In this document: in pieces, positions 36,730 to 45,916 of the stretch
How the letters are laid out: each line of letters begins with the position of its first letter
Position numbering within the stretch: position 1 is the first letter of the stretch
Assembly: GCF_001570405.1 (NCBI RefSeq)
Contig: NZ_BBYM01000014.1
Coordinates: 23,316-87,315 of the forward strand
Reading direction: 5' to 3'
DNA from: Microtetraspora niveoalba
GTDB taxonomy: Bacteria; Actinomycetota; Actinomycetes; Streptosporangiales; Streptosporangiaceae
Length of the DNA stretch: 64,000 bases
Notes under the pieces: model-generated
The model's database searches: none
The model's input: the letters and a program-made list of their open reading frames with translations, nothing else
Told to the model about the DNA's origin: nothing
Translations under genes and position numbers: made by a program

Positions 36730-39700
36730 TCAGGGCGTGCCGTCGGGGCCGCGGCGGCCGTCGTACCCGAGCAGCCGCATCGCGACCTCGGGATCCATGG
36801 CCGCGGCGAGGAGCTGGGCGCGCTCGGCCGCCCGGTCCCTGGCCTCCTCCGCGCGCCTGCGGCCCGCCTGCTGGGCGCGCACCACCGCGGCGGCGGCCAC
36901 GATCAGGCCGACCACGCCGAGGAGCGCGAGGAGCAGGATCAGGGCGGTTCCCGGCGGGACGCCGTCGGCGGCCTCCTCCGTCGCCCCGGGGACGCCGCCC
37001 TGGAGGAAGGCCACGCCGAGCAGGGAGATCACGACGAGCGCGATGACGCCGCCGATGAGGGCCCAGAGCAGGCCGGGCGTCCCGCCGCGCCGGGGTGCGC
37101 GCCCCTGCGCGGCGCCCGCGCCCGGCTGGAGGAGGGCGGGGCCGTTGCGGTACGCCGCCACGTCGCCGTACCCGTAACCGTCGCCGTACGGGTGACCGTT
37201 GCCGTTGCCCTTGATGTTGCCGTTCGCCGCCGGCAGCGAGACCGGGACCACGGCCGGCACGTCCGGCGCCGCCCCCGGAGGCTCGTACGGATGTCCCGCC
37301 CACGGGGGTGCGAAGCTCGGCGACCCGGACGGCCCGGGCACGCCCGAGGTGCCGGAGGGGTCCGGCTCCATCGGGCGGGGAGCCGCGACGACGGCCGACG
37401 GCTCCAGTTCGAGCACCCGCCCCGGCGACGGCAGGTCGATGTGGACGGCGCTGTGGCCCCGGTGGGCCTCCGCGGCGGCCACGTGGTAGGCCTCGATCTC
37501 CTCGAGGAACGCGTCGGACGCGTAGACGGTGCCGTCCACGAGGGGCCCGCGGGTCCGCTCGATGACCGCGACCACGTCGTCGCCGTTCAGCGTCTTGTGG
37601 TGCTCCAGGGCGTGCGCGACGCTCAGCACCTCACGCCGGTTCTCCTCCAGCAGCGCGGCGGTCCGCTCCAGGAGCCGGCTGAGGTTGAACTCGATCCGCT
37701 CCGGCAGCATGTCGGGCGCGAGGTCGTTCCCTCCCGGCCCCGGGGTGCCGGTGAAGCCGATGCCGCCGCCCCGGCCCCGCGGCCCCTGCGCGCGGCCCTC
37801 GCGGATGCCGAGGTCCTGCAGCGCGGGCAGCGACGCCACGCCGACGCCCATGCCCCAGTGCGCCTCCATCATCCCGGTCAGCAGCGTGGCCGACTGGAGG
37901 TCGCCGGAGACGCCGGAGGAGTTGTCCTCGCCGAAGAACATCCGCTCGCCCGCGAGCGACGCGAGGGACACCATGATGTCCGCCTCGTACTCGGACTTCC
38001 AGCGGGTGAACTGATCCTCCGGCTTGATGCTGGAGACCATGCCGAGGTAGTCGGCGCCCTTCTCGATCGTCGCGAGGTCGATCTCCAGGTGGTGCCGGGT
38101 CCGGTAGGCGACGACGGCGTGGCACGCCTCGTGCACGGCCACCGCGTGCCGTTCCCGTTCGATGTACTCGACGTCCTCCGGCGGGCCGAGCTGCTTGAGC
38201 CGCTTGGCCCGCATCACGTCGGCCCAGGTGATGACGTCCCTGCCGTCCCTGATCGCGGTGATCAGCGACTCGTTGACCAGGTCCTTGATCGTAGCCCCGG
38301 TCGCGTACGGCGTGATCGTGGCCAGCTTGTCGATCTGCTCGTCGGTCAGCTCGTGCCGGACCTTGCCGAAGTAGCCCTGGTAGGTGCGGATCCGGCCGTC
38401 CTTGGACGGGTAGCCGACCTTGTAGATGCGGTCGATGCGTCCGGGGCGCAGCAGCGCCTCGTCCAGCGCCTCCGGCAGGTTGGTCGCCATCATGATCAGG
38501 ATGCGGTACTTCGGCGGCGGCTTGGGCCGCATCCCGAGGAGCCGCCGCACGTACCGGTTGACGAACCCGCGCGGCTTCTTCAGGCCGGAGATCTCGGTGA
38601 GCAGGGCCTGCAACGTGCCCATGCCGCCACCGCCGCCGCCCATGCCCGCGCCGTACACGAGGCGGCTGACGAACGCGCCGGTCCTGGAGACGGGCGCCGT
38701 GCCGTCCTCGCGTCCCCGCCCGAGCGCGCCGCGGCCGAGCAGCCACCGGGTCTCCTGGTCGAGGTAGGCGAAGCCGTTGCATCCGGCGTGCTCGAACGGC
38801 GCGGGGGCGGCCCGGCCCCACCCGCCGCCGGGGCCGCCCTGCGCGAGCGCGCCGCGGTTGCCGAGGGAGTCGGCCTCGTCGAAGAAGACGATGACGCCGC
38901 CGTAGCGGAGCGCGAGCTTGCGCAGCTTGCGGAACAGCGACTTGACCTTCAGCACGCCGACGCCGAAGAACATGTTGATGAACGCGCCGGGGTCCACGAA
39001 GACGTACGGCTTGCCGGTCGAGCCGGCGACGGCCTCGGCCATGAGGGTCTTGCCGGTGCCGGGAGGGCCCCACAGCAGGATGCCGCTCGGCACGTAGCCG
39101 CCCCTGGCCTCGATCTCGTCGGGCCGTTCGAGGAAGACGATGTTCTCCTTGACCCGCTCGACCACGTGGTCCTGGCCCCACACGTCGGAGAACCGCGTCT
39201 TGATGTCGTCGGGGAAGTAGACGTCGACGCCGCCGCGCGACAGGAACCAGAAGATCGCGGCGAACTGGCCGACGGCGAGCAGCATGTAGAGCAGGACCTG
39301 CAGGACCGTCGGGAGATATCCGATCGCCTGGGCGGGGGCCTGGATCAGCGCCTCGACGGGCGAGACGTCCCCCAGTTTGCCCAGCACGACGGCGACGACC
39401 GCGATCCAGATCGCCCATTTCAGGGCGCGGGCCAGCCGGTAGCGGGTCCAGTCGCCGAAGCGGCGCCTGGTCCACCGGTTCCACCCGCCGAACACCTTCG
39501 CCGTCCAGAACCGGTGGTACGCCGCGGACCGCTCGCTGATCAGGAAGTGGAGCTGCCTGACCAGTTCGAGCCCGGCCAGCCACAGGATCCAGGCGGACTC
39601 GCGGGCGGTGACGGCGATCGCCTCCGGGATCGTGATGATCCCGCGGAAGGCGCCCACGGTGTTCAGTACGAGGAACCCGAACAGGAACGCCAGCAGCAGC

Positions 39701-39810
39701 AGGAACTTCACCCGGTCCCACAGCGGGAGCCGTTTCCTGGTCAGCGGGTCGCGGTCGACGGGGCCGGATCCGGGTTCGCGCAGCCCCTCGGGCCGGTGTG
39801 CCGTGTTCAT
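36730..39810 (-). CDS. FtsH-like membrane AAA+ protease, enlarged
   Basis: The 1026-residue protein keeps all FtsH catalytic parts: Walker A GPPGTGKT (about 248-255), Walker B VFFDEAD (about 303-309), the second region of homology with ATNLPEAL and RPGRIDR (about 440-461), zinc motif HEACH (about 557-561) and the third ligand Asp in SGDLQSAT (about 634). Unlike FtsH (about 640 residues) it has about four N-terminal hydrophobic segments and two more at about 915-937 and 950-973. A Gly-rich insert of about 70 extra residues lies between Walker B and the second region of homology. It follows a lipoprotein gene by 13 bp. It probably degrades membrane or damaged proteins. Confidence 0.85.
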   Translation of the reverse strand: MNTAHRPEGLREPGSGPVDRDPLTRKRLPLWDRVKFLLLLAFLFGFLVLNTVGAFRGIITIPEAIAVTARESAWILWLAGLELVRQLHFLISERSAAYHRFWTAKVFGGWNRWTRRRFGDWTRYRLARALKWAIWIAVVAVVLGKLGDVSPVEALIQAPAQAIGYLPTVLQVLLYMLLAVGQFAAIFWFLSRGGVDVYFPDDIKTRFSDVWGQDHVVERVKENIVFLERPDEIEARGGYVPSGILLWGPPGTGKTLMAEAVAGSTGKPYVFVDPGAFINMFFGVGVLKVKSLFRKLRKLALRYGGVIVFFDEADSLGNRGALAQGGPGGGWGRAAPAPFEHAGCNGFAYLDQETRWLLGRGALGRGREDGTAPVSRTGAFVSRLVYGAGMGGGGGGMGTLQALLTEISGLKKPRGFVNRYVRRLLGMRPKPPPKYRILIMMATNLPEALDEALLRPGRIDRIYKVGYPSKDGRIRTYQGYFGKVRHELTDEQIDKLATITPYATGATIKDLVNESLITAIRDGRDVITWADVMRAKRLKQLGPPEDVEYIERERHAVAVHEACHAVVAYRTRHHLEIDLATIEKGADYLGMVSSIKPEDQFTRWKSEYEADIMVSLASLAGERMFFGEDNSSGVSGDLQSATLLTGMMEAHWGMGVGVASLPALQDLGIREGRAQGPRGRGGGIGFTGTPGPGGNDLAPDMLPERIEFNLSRLLERTAALLEENRREVLSVAHALEHHKTLNGDDVVAVIERTRGPLVDGTVYASDAFLEEIEAYHVAAAEAHRGHSAVHIDLPSPGRVLELEPSAVVAAPRPMEPDPSGTSGVPGPSGSPSFAPPWAGHPYEPPGAAPDVPAVVPVSLPAANGNIKGNGNGHPYGDGYGYGDVAAYRNGPALLQPGAGAAQGRAPRRGGTPGLLWALIGGVIALVVISLLGVAFLQGGVPGATEEAADGVPPGTALILLLALLGVVGLIVAAAAVVRAQQAGRRRAEEARDRAAERAQLLAAAMDPEVAMRLLGYDGRRGPDGTP

Positions 39811-39823
39811 CTGAGGGGCTCCT

Positions 39824-40528
39824 TCACGAGGTGGCGCGCTTGACTTTGAACGACCGCGCGACCAGGTCGATCTCCGCGGCCCGCTGCCGGTAGCAGGCGG
39901 CCGTGCAGCGGATCAGCAGCGTGGACACGTGGGCGCCGTCGGCGGACAGGTAGGCCGTCTCGTCGAACGTCTGGACCGGACCGCCGAGCAGCCGGTAGTT
40001 GAAGACCGTCCGTATCCCGCGCACGCCGTCCTGTACCGGAAGCACCTGGTCGCTGAGCACCTCGAAGCCCTTGAACGGCGAGGCCGCCGACGATTCGAGC
40101 TGCCGCCGCGTCTCCTCGTTCACCGCGACGGGGAGCCCGGACGAGTTGCGCAGCGTGTTGAGGGACACCTCGTCGCGCTGGGCCGGGGTGAGGGTCTGGA
40201 CCTTCGCCATCACGAACGGCCGGTCCTCGGCGACGGAGCCGGGGACCAGGAGGTGGTCGGCGGACGGGGTGGCGTGGGCGTCGAACCCGACCGTCCAGGT
40301 GAGCTGTTTCTGCGTGCGCGCGCTCGCCGACTCCGGGTCGCCGAAGACCTTGCCGTCGAGCGAGCCCTGGTCGACCTTGTGCCACGCCGCCGGCACCTTG
40401 AAGTAGGTCGCCCCGGCCTCGTCTCGCACGTACGTGAATCCGCCGCCCCCGCAGCCCGACAGTCCCGCGACGAGTGCGGAGGCTGTCGTCAACGCCACCG
40501 TTCCGGACCAAGCCCGCGATCTCTCCAC
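39824..40528 (-). CDS. Predicted lipoprotein upstream of the FtsH-like protease
   Basis: From GTG 40528 the product is 234 residues, with a signal peptide ending in a lipobox LSGC (Cys26). GGAGG lies 11 nt before this start; longer forms give no sensible signal. The mature part is a compact alpha/beta domain containing YFKVPAAWHKVD and two Cys in RCTAACYRQ. No enzyme motif was recognised. It probably sits on the outer face of the membrane. The 13-bp gap to the protease gene suggests joint expression. Confidence 0.78.
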   Translation of the reverse strand: MERSRAWSGTVALTTASALVAGLSGCGGGGFTYVRDEAGATYFKVPAAWHKVDQGSLDGKVFGDPESASARTQKQLTWTVGFDAHATPSADHLLVPGSVAEDRPFVMAKVQTLTPAQRDEVSLNTLRNSSGLPVAVNEETRRQLESSAASPFKGFEVLSDQVLPVQDGVRGIRTVFNYRLLGGPVQTFDETAYLSADGAHVSTLLIRCTAACYRQRAAEIDLVARSFKVKRATS

Positions 40529-40857
40529 CAGGGCCCCAACCTCCGCTTTGCGGGTGTACGAGGTAGTAGTGCCCGTTTTCCGATAGTCCATCTCGCGATC
40601 GGGCGCACCCGTCCGCGAAAAATTGCCCAAATCTTTCCCTTAATGTGGCTTCGCCTGTTATCGGCAGCCATGACGGAAAGGCGTGACTCGATCATGTAAT
40701 GCCCGATGACTGATCGCGTGAGATAGTGCTGTCCATCGGAGAGCCCGGCGAAAGACGACCTATCGCCAGCGCCCGAAGTGGCCAAGGATAGGAGGGTCGG
40801 GGGTGCCGCCCGCCGGACTCGCCGCAGACGCACAGCCGACGGACTTGGAGCACTTCG
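40529..40857. promoter_or_regulatory. Divergent intergenic region, AT-rich centre
   Basis: This 329-bp gap separates the lipoprotein-protease operon from the CMD gene. The part from about 40610 to 40735 is clearly more AT-rich than its surroundings (AAAAATTGCCCAAATC, CCCTTAATGTGG), which suits promoters in both directions. No ORF, RNA gene or firm operator was recognised. Confidence 0.45.
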
Positions 40858-41235
40858 ATGAGCGACAGCGTGGACGACCTTGACCGTTGGGCTCGCGGAC
40901 TGGAGATCATGAAGCGCGTGAACGGGTGGGACCAGCCCGGCGACGGGACGGGCGACTTCTTCGGCCTGACGGTGGAGCACCTGTTCGCCGAGATCTGGGC
41001 CCGTGACGTGCTGTCGGTCAGGGACCGGCGGCTGCTGCTGATCGGGCTGCTCGTCGGCGAGGGCCTCGACGACGCCCTGCGTGTCCAGCTCGACACCGCG
41101 CTGCGCACCGGGGAGCTGACCCCGGAGGAGCTGCGCGAGGTCGTCGTCTTCCTGACCCACTACGCCGGGTGGCCGCGCGGCACCCGGCTCAACAAGCAGG
41201 TCGAGGAGCTGATCGCCCGGGTGACCGGCGACTGA
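40858..41235 (+). CDS. Carboxymuconolactone decarboxylase (CMD)-family protein
   Basis: The 125-residue protein has the CMD fold signature, with FFGLTVEHLFAEIWARDVLSVRDRRLL in its first half and EVVVFLTHYAGWPRG near the end, typical of gamma-carboxymuconolactone-decarboxylase-like proteins. The CxxC of the AhpD peroxidase branch is absent, so a decarboxylase-like or unknown role is more likely. The ATG at 40858 has TTGGAG 8 nt upstream. No aromatic-degradation genes are nearby. Confidence 0.85.
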   Translation: MSDSVDDLDRWARGLEIMKRVNGWDQPGDGTGDFFGLTVEHLFAEIWARDVLSVRDRRLLLIGLLVGEGLDDALRVQLDTALRTGELTPEELREVVVFLTHYAGWPRGTRLNKQVEELIARVTGD

Positions 41236-41504
41236 CCTCCCGGCCGGCCCGGACGCCCGAGCCGCCCGGGCCGCTCAACCGGCCCGGACGGCTTGTGCGG
41301 CGCTCCGGGACGGTTCGCCCGCGTCTCCGTTTCCATTTCGAAAACCACCGGATACGACGGTTTCCGCATTTATGCGGCCCGCCGAATGCTTTTCTCCCGG
41401 CGACACACCCCGGCGGCACCTCCTTGACTGAAAAGCAGAGGAGCGATCCAATGCGGGCAGGCGTGCGCGAACAGGCACGATCACCGATCCGAGGAGGGCC
41501 CGAA

Positions 41505-42278
41505 ATGGATATCAGCTATCACGAAACCCAGGATCGCCTGACAAGTCGCATACGCGCGCACAAGCTGTTCGGAAACTTCGACATCACCGACTGGATCGAC
41601 GATTTCCTCGGCCGCCGCCCGCGCGTGAACATCCTCGACCTCGGGTGCGGCGACGGGAACCACATCGACCTCTACCTGCGGCACGCGGGCAAGACCGGCA
41701 CCGTCACCGGTGCCGACCGCGACGCCGCGCTGATCGCCCGCGCCCGGGACCGCTATTCGGACGCGGAGAACCTGAGCCTGCACGTCGGCTCGATGGACGA
41801 GGAGCTGCCCTTCGAGGACGGCTCGTTCGACCTGTGCATGGTGACTTTCGCCGTCTACAACGCGAAGAACGCCGAATTCACGCTCCGCGAGATGCACCGC
41901 GTGCTCGGCGAGAACGGCGAACTCGTCATGATCGGACCCACCGCGAACAATGTCGCGGAACTCTACGAATTCAACGAGAAGGTGACTGGCCGGAAGGCGG
42001 ACGACAAGACGCTGCGCCGTTCGGAGAGGATCGTCAACGAATTCCTGCCGCTCGCGCTGGGAATCTTCGGCGGCGTCCAGGCGGAAGTGATCAACTCCGT
42101 GCTGACCTTCCCGAACCGGGACGAGTTCCTCCGCTACTTCTGCTCGACCCTCCTCTACGAGGAGATCGCCGAGCGCGAGGGCCTCTCGCTCGACGACCTG
42201 AAGGCGTACTGCCCGCCGAGCGGAACGATGCCGGTGTCCAAGGAGATGGTCGCGGTGGTGGCCACGAAGTCGGCCTGA
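41505..42278 (+). CDS. SAM-dependent class I methyltransferase
   Basis: From ATG 41505 the protein has 257 residues, with motif I ILDLGCGDGNH (about 43-53), an acidic loop TGADRD, and LHVGSMDEELPFEDGSFDLCMV (about 88-108). It is a Methyltransf_11-type enzyme with unknown acceptor. Two starts are plausible: 41505 behind GAGGAGGG, and 41451 behind GAGGAG, which would add 18 residues. It lies 34 bp upstream of a PIG-L deacetylase gene, so the two may modify the same small molecule. Confidence 0.88.
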   Translation: MDISYHETQDRLTSRIRAHKLFGNFDITDWIDDFLGRRPRVNILDLGCGDGNHIDLYLRHAGKTGTVTGADRDAALIARARDRYSDAENLSLHVGSMDEELPFEDGSFDLCMVTFAVYNAKNAEFTLREMHRVLGENGELVMIGPTANNVAELYEFNEKVTGRKADDKTLRRSERIVNEFLPLALGIFGGVQAEVINSVLTFPNRDEFLRYFCSTLLYEEIAEREGLSLDDLKAYCPPSGTMPVSKEMVAVVATKSA

Positions 42279-42312
42279 GCGGCCCGGTACGGATCACGAA
42301 GGGGGAACCAGC

Positions 42313-43023
42313 ATGATGGACTGGACCGGCCAGCGGCTCCTGGTGGTCGCTCCGCATCCCGACGACGAACTCCTGGGCTGCGGCGGCCTCATCAACATGG
42401 TGAAGCGGTCCGGAGGGCAGGTGTACGTGCTCTTCGTCACCGTCGGCGACACGAGGGACTTCTCGCAGGCGGGACACTCCACCGGCTCGGAGCGCGAGCG
42501 CGAGATCGAGGAGGTCGTCAAGCACTTCGGCCTGGACGGCCACCACATCGCGCTGCGCGGCAGCGAGTACCACCTGCGGCTGGACCACCTGCCGCGGCAG
42601 CGTCTGATCGACGTCATCGAACGCGACGGCCCGCTCTCGCTCGCCGAGGTCCGCCCGTCCGTGGTGCTGCTGCCGGAGATCACCAGCTACAACCAGGACC
42701 ACAAGGCCGTCGCGCACGCGGGGATCACCGCGCTGCGGCCGGGCCCGCTGAACGAGCGCCACCAGCCGCGCGTGGTCCTCATGTACGAGGAGGTGGCCGA
42801 CGGCTGGAGCGGCGAGAGCGTCTCGCCGCGGAACTTCTTCGTCGGCATCGAGCCGGACGACCTCGACCAGAAGATGGAGGGGCTCCGCCTCTACGCGAGC
42901 CAGTGGCGGACGCACCCCCACACACGTTCGGAGGAGGCGCTCCGCGGCCTGGCCGCGGTGCGCGGCGTCCAGTCCGGGCAGCCGCTCGCCGAGGCCTTCA
43001 ACTGCCTCAGGTTCACCGCCTGA
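42313..43023 (+). CDS. PIG-L (LmbE) family zinc deacetylase
   Basis: The 236-residue protein has the zinc-binding motif AHPDDE-type (APHPDDELLG, about 13-22) and the later His in SYNQDHKAV (about 128-136). This family hydrolyses N-acetyl groups from amino sugars, for example in mycothiol synthesis or glycopeptide maturation. ATG codons at 42313 and 42316 both follow AAGGGGGAA. Pairing with a methyltransferase suggests modification of a sugar-containing metabolite, but the substrate is unknown. Confidence 0.9.
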   Translation: MMDWTGQRLLVVAPHPDDELLGCGGLINMVKRSGGQVYVLFVTVGDTRDFSQAGHSTGSEREREIEEVVKHFGLDGHHIALRGSEYHLRLDHLPRQRLIDVIERDGPLSLAEVRPSVVLLPEITSYNQDHKAVAHAGITALRPGPLNERHQPRVVLMYEEVADGWSGESVSPRNFFVGIEPDDLDQKMEGLRLYASQWRTHPHTRSEEALRGLAAVRGVQSGQPLAEAFNCLRFTA

Positions 43024-43126
43024 GGACGATCACGCGTACGCGGCGGCCCCGGCCGGCCCGCGCTCTCATCGGGAGCGACGGGTGGCCGGGGCCGCCGCCG
43101 TGTCTCCCTGGGGCTAGTCTGCCGTC

Positions 43127-43879
43127 ATGCCCACCGCTCTCATCACCGGCGCGACCGCCGGCATCGGCGCGGCGTTCGCCCGCCGCCTCGCCGCAGACGG
43201 CTTCTCCCTCGTGCTCGTCGCCCGCGACGGGGCCCGCCTGTCCGCCACCGCCGCCGAGTTGCGCAAGCGGTACGGCGTGGCCGCCGAGGTGCTGCCCGCC
43301 GACCTCTCCCTCGACGAGGGCGTGCGCCGGGTCGAGGAGCGGCTGGAGCGCGGCGTCGACCTGCTGGTGAACAACGCCGGCTTCGGGCACCCGGGCGCGT
43401 TCCTCGAGGTCCCGGTGGAGGACGAGGTGACCATGCTGCGCGTCCACTGCGAGGCGGTGCTGCGCCTCACCCTCGCCGCGCTGCCGGGGATGCGCTCACG
43501 CGGCCGGGGCGCGGTGATCAACGTGGCGTCGGTGGCGGCCTTCTTCACCCGGGGCACCTACAGCGCGTCCAAGGCGTGGGTGGTCAACTTCAGCGAGTCC
43601 GTCGCCGCCGAGATCGGCGACCCGAACGTACGCGTCATGGCGCTCTGCCCCGGGTTCGTCCGTACCGAGTTCCACCGGCGGGCGTCGATGGACACCTCCG
43701 GCATCCCGGGCTTCCTGTGGTTGTCGGCCGACCGCGTGGCCGCCGAGGCGATGCGCGACCTCGCCCGGGGGCGGCGGGTCAGCGTCCCCTCGGCGCGCTA
43801 CAAGGCGATCGTGTCGGTGGGCAGGTTCGTCCCGCGCAACCTGGTCGGGCAGGTGTCGGCCCGCCTCGGGCGCCGCTGA
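43127..43879 (+). CDS. SDR-family oxidoreductase
   Basis: The 250-residue short-chain dehydrogenase has GATAGIG (about 8-14), NNAGFG, a catalytic Ser in NVASVAAF and YSASK (about 145-149). LCPGFVRTEFH near the end is typical of the DltE/YqjQ-like group. The substrate is unknown. It ends 9 bp from the convergent membrane-protein gene. Confidence 0.88.
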   Translation: MPTALITGATAGIGAAFARRLAADGFSLVLVARDGARLSATAAELRKRYGVAAEVLPADLSLDEGVRRVEERLERGVDLLVNNAGFGHPGAFLEVPVEDEVTMLRVHCEAVLRLTLAALPGMRSRGRGAVINVASVAAFFTRGTYSASKAWVVNFSESVAAEIGDPNVRVMALCPGFVRTEFHRRASMDTSGIPGFLWLSADRVAAEAMRDLARGRRVSVPSARYKAIVSVGRFVPRNLVGQVSARLGRR

Positions 43880-43888
43880 CCGGTCCGG

Positions 43889-45829
43889 TCAGCGCAGCCG
43901 GGCCGGGATCCGGTAGACGGCGTAGTCGCCGGCGCGGAACCGCAGGTTCGCGGCGTCCCCGACGGGCGGCGTGCGGCGCTCCTCGACGACGAGCCACCGC
44001 ACGCCGAAGCGGTCGCGCAGATACTGGAAGGCCGCCGCGGACGGCCGCCGGAAGGCCGCGTCGTTCAGCCGGAGCCGCTCGGCGTCCCAGAACGGGAGCG
44101 GCGGCACCGGCTCGCCCGGCCGCCGGAGGTCGATGTTCGCCGTCGTGTACGCCCACCCCTCGACCAGCGCGCGCCGTTCGGACAGCGCGGTCACCCAGAA
44201 GTGGCGGCTGTCGCACGGGTCCTCCCGGCCCCAGACACAGTGCGCGTTCGTGGCGACCAGGTCGTCCGGACGCGAATGGGCGCGCAGCCACCGCCCGGCG
44301 GCGAGCGCGCCGCGCGGCACCTTCTCCCGGTCGGGGTGGACCGCGCGTCCCGCCGCCGGGTCGGTCCCTCCGGTCCCTCCGCCCGCGCCGAGCGCGAGCA
44401 CGCGGATCGGGTACGCCGCGAGCAACCCGAGGATGATCACGGCCGCCGCCCGGCGCCACGGCCGTTCCCTCCTCCTCATCACGACGAGGAACCCGTACAC
44501 CGAGAGGATCGCCAGGTACGGACAGACCGTCTGCAGGAAGTGGCCCTCGTTCAGGTAGGTGCCGCCGAGCGGGGACACCGGGCCGGCGCCCGCCTGGCGG
44601 ACGCCGCCGTACAGGACGAGCTGCGCGAAGGCCGTGCACGCGGCGGTCATGCCGAGCGCGGCGAGCGCGGCCCAGGGCGGGCGGCGGTCGCGGACCGCGC
44701 GCACCGCCGCGGTGAGGGCGAGCCCGGCCAGCAGCAGCGGCAGGTGGGTCGCCTCGGTCCCCATGACGGCGGCCAGCAGGACCGCCGGCAGGATCCACGC
44801 GCCCAGGCCGCCGCGTCCCTTCAGGAGGTCGGCGAGCACGAGTACGGCGGCCGCCGCCGACAACGCCCCGAACATCTGCGAGGGGTCGCCCCACCCGCTC
44901 GGCCCCGGGCCGTCCCACGGCAGCGGCCCGTCCGCGCCGCCGTACAGGCCGGGCATGGACACGAGCAGCGTCCCGGCGACGGCGAGCGCCGCCGCGACCC
45001 GCGAGCCGGTGACGCGGTGGCCGATCGCCCCGACGAGCACGGCGAACCCGGCCGACATCGGCAGCACGGCCAGGCGGTAGACCAGCACCATCGGCTCGAC
45101 GCCGGTGACCCAGCTCGCCGACGCGAGGTGGGCGTACACGAACCAGGGGTGGAGCAGCGGCTCTCCGGCGACCATCGGCGCCTGCGGCGGCATGTGGTGC
45201 CGCAGCTCGCCGACCAGGGCCAGGTGGTACGGCATGTCGGAGAGGGACGCCCCGGCCCGGGGCCAGGTCAGCGCGTTGGCGGCGAAGAGGCTCGCCGCGC
45301 TCCACACCGCGAGGCACACGACGACGAGCGCCAGGAACCACGACCACCAGCGCGGCGCGGCGGCTCCCCCGGACGGCGGCCGCCTCCAGTGGCGGCGCAG
45401 CCGGGGGACGGCCAGGAAGGCGACGTAGACGGCGGCCGGCCACGCGAGGACGAGCAGCGGCTCTCCGAGCGCGCGGGCGGCGACGTAGACGGGCACCTCG
45501 ACCGCGTATCCCAGCGCGACGCCGAGGGCGAGCTCCTCCCCCGGCGTGCGGCCGGACGCGCCGCCGCCTTTCCCCGCGCCCTTCCGCGCCCCGCGCACGG
45601 CCCCGCGCAGGCCCCGGAGCAGCAGGACGCCGGGCAGGGCGAGGCCGAGCGCGAGATAGAGCCCGAAGGCGGCGAGGTCGCGCGGCGACACGCCGTTGAG
45701 CAGCAGCACCGCGGCCGTGAACACGAGAGCGAGCGCGCCGGGCGCGCAGCGAGCCAGGCGGGATCTCCGATGCCGTCCGGCGTGCCTTCCCCCGCCTAAG
45801 GACACCCGCGCCGCGATGGTCCTGACCAT
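43889..45829 (-). CDS. GT-C-like polytopic membrane protein, paralogue 1
   Basis: A protein of about 646 residues with some 12-13 hydrophobic segments. The first large outer loop carries SDMPYHLALVGELRHHMPP and MVAGEPLLHPWFVYAHL, with an Asp/His arrangement like the catalytic loop of GT-C glycosyltransferases. A soluble C-terminal domain has conserved HC-x7-CDSRHF and SERRALVEGWAY. Two paralogues lie at 58177 and 62628. It probably transfers or polymerises a lipid-linked sugar on the outer face; this is inferred. ATG 45829 is chosen; GTG 45880 would add 17 residues. Codon 11 is TTA, rare in such genomes. Confidence 0.75.
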   Translation of the reverse strand: MVRTIAARVSLGGGRHAGRHRRSRLARCAPGALALVFTAAVLLLNGVSPRDLAAFGLYLALGLALPGVLLLRGLRGAVRGARKGAGKGGGASGRTPGEELALGVALGYAVEVPVYVAARALGEPLLVLAWPAAVYVAFLAVPRLRRHWRRPPSGGAAAPRWWSWFLALVVVCLAVWSAASLFAANALTWPRAGASLSDMPYHLALVGELRHHMPPQAPMVAGEPLLHPWFVYAHLASASWVTGVEPMVLVYRLAVLPMSAGFAVLVGAIGHRVTGSRVAAALAVAGTLLVSMPGLYGGADGPLPWDGPGPSGWGDPSQMFGALSAAAAVLVLADLLKGRGGLGAWILPAVLLAAVMGTEATHLPLLLAGLALTAAVRAVRDRRPPWAALAALGMTAACTAFAQLVLYGGVRQAGAGPVSPLGGTYLNEGHFLQTVCPYLAILSVYGFLVVMRRRERPWRRAAAVIILGLLAAYPIRVLALGAGGGTGGTDPAAGRAVHPDREKVPRGALAAGRWLRAHSRPDDLVATNAHCVWGREDPCDSRHFWVTALSERRALVEGWAYTTANIDLRRPGEPVPPLPFWDAERLRLNDAAFRRPSAAAFQYLRDRFGVRWLVVEERRTPPVGDAANLRFRAGDYAVYRIPARLR

Positions 45830-45916
45830 GCGGAGAGTCTGGCGGCGGGGCCGCGGCCCCGCCGCCGTCTTTGCCAGCACTTCACCCTGGCGCCCGGCCC
45901 CGGCCGGGCACCGGGG

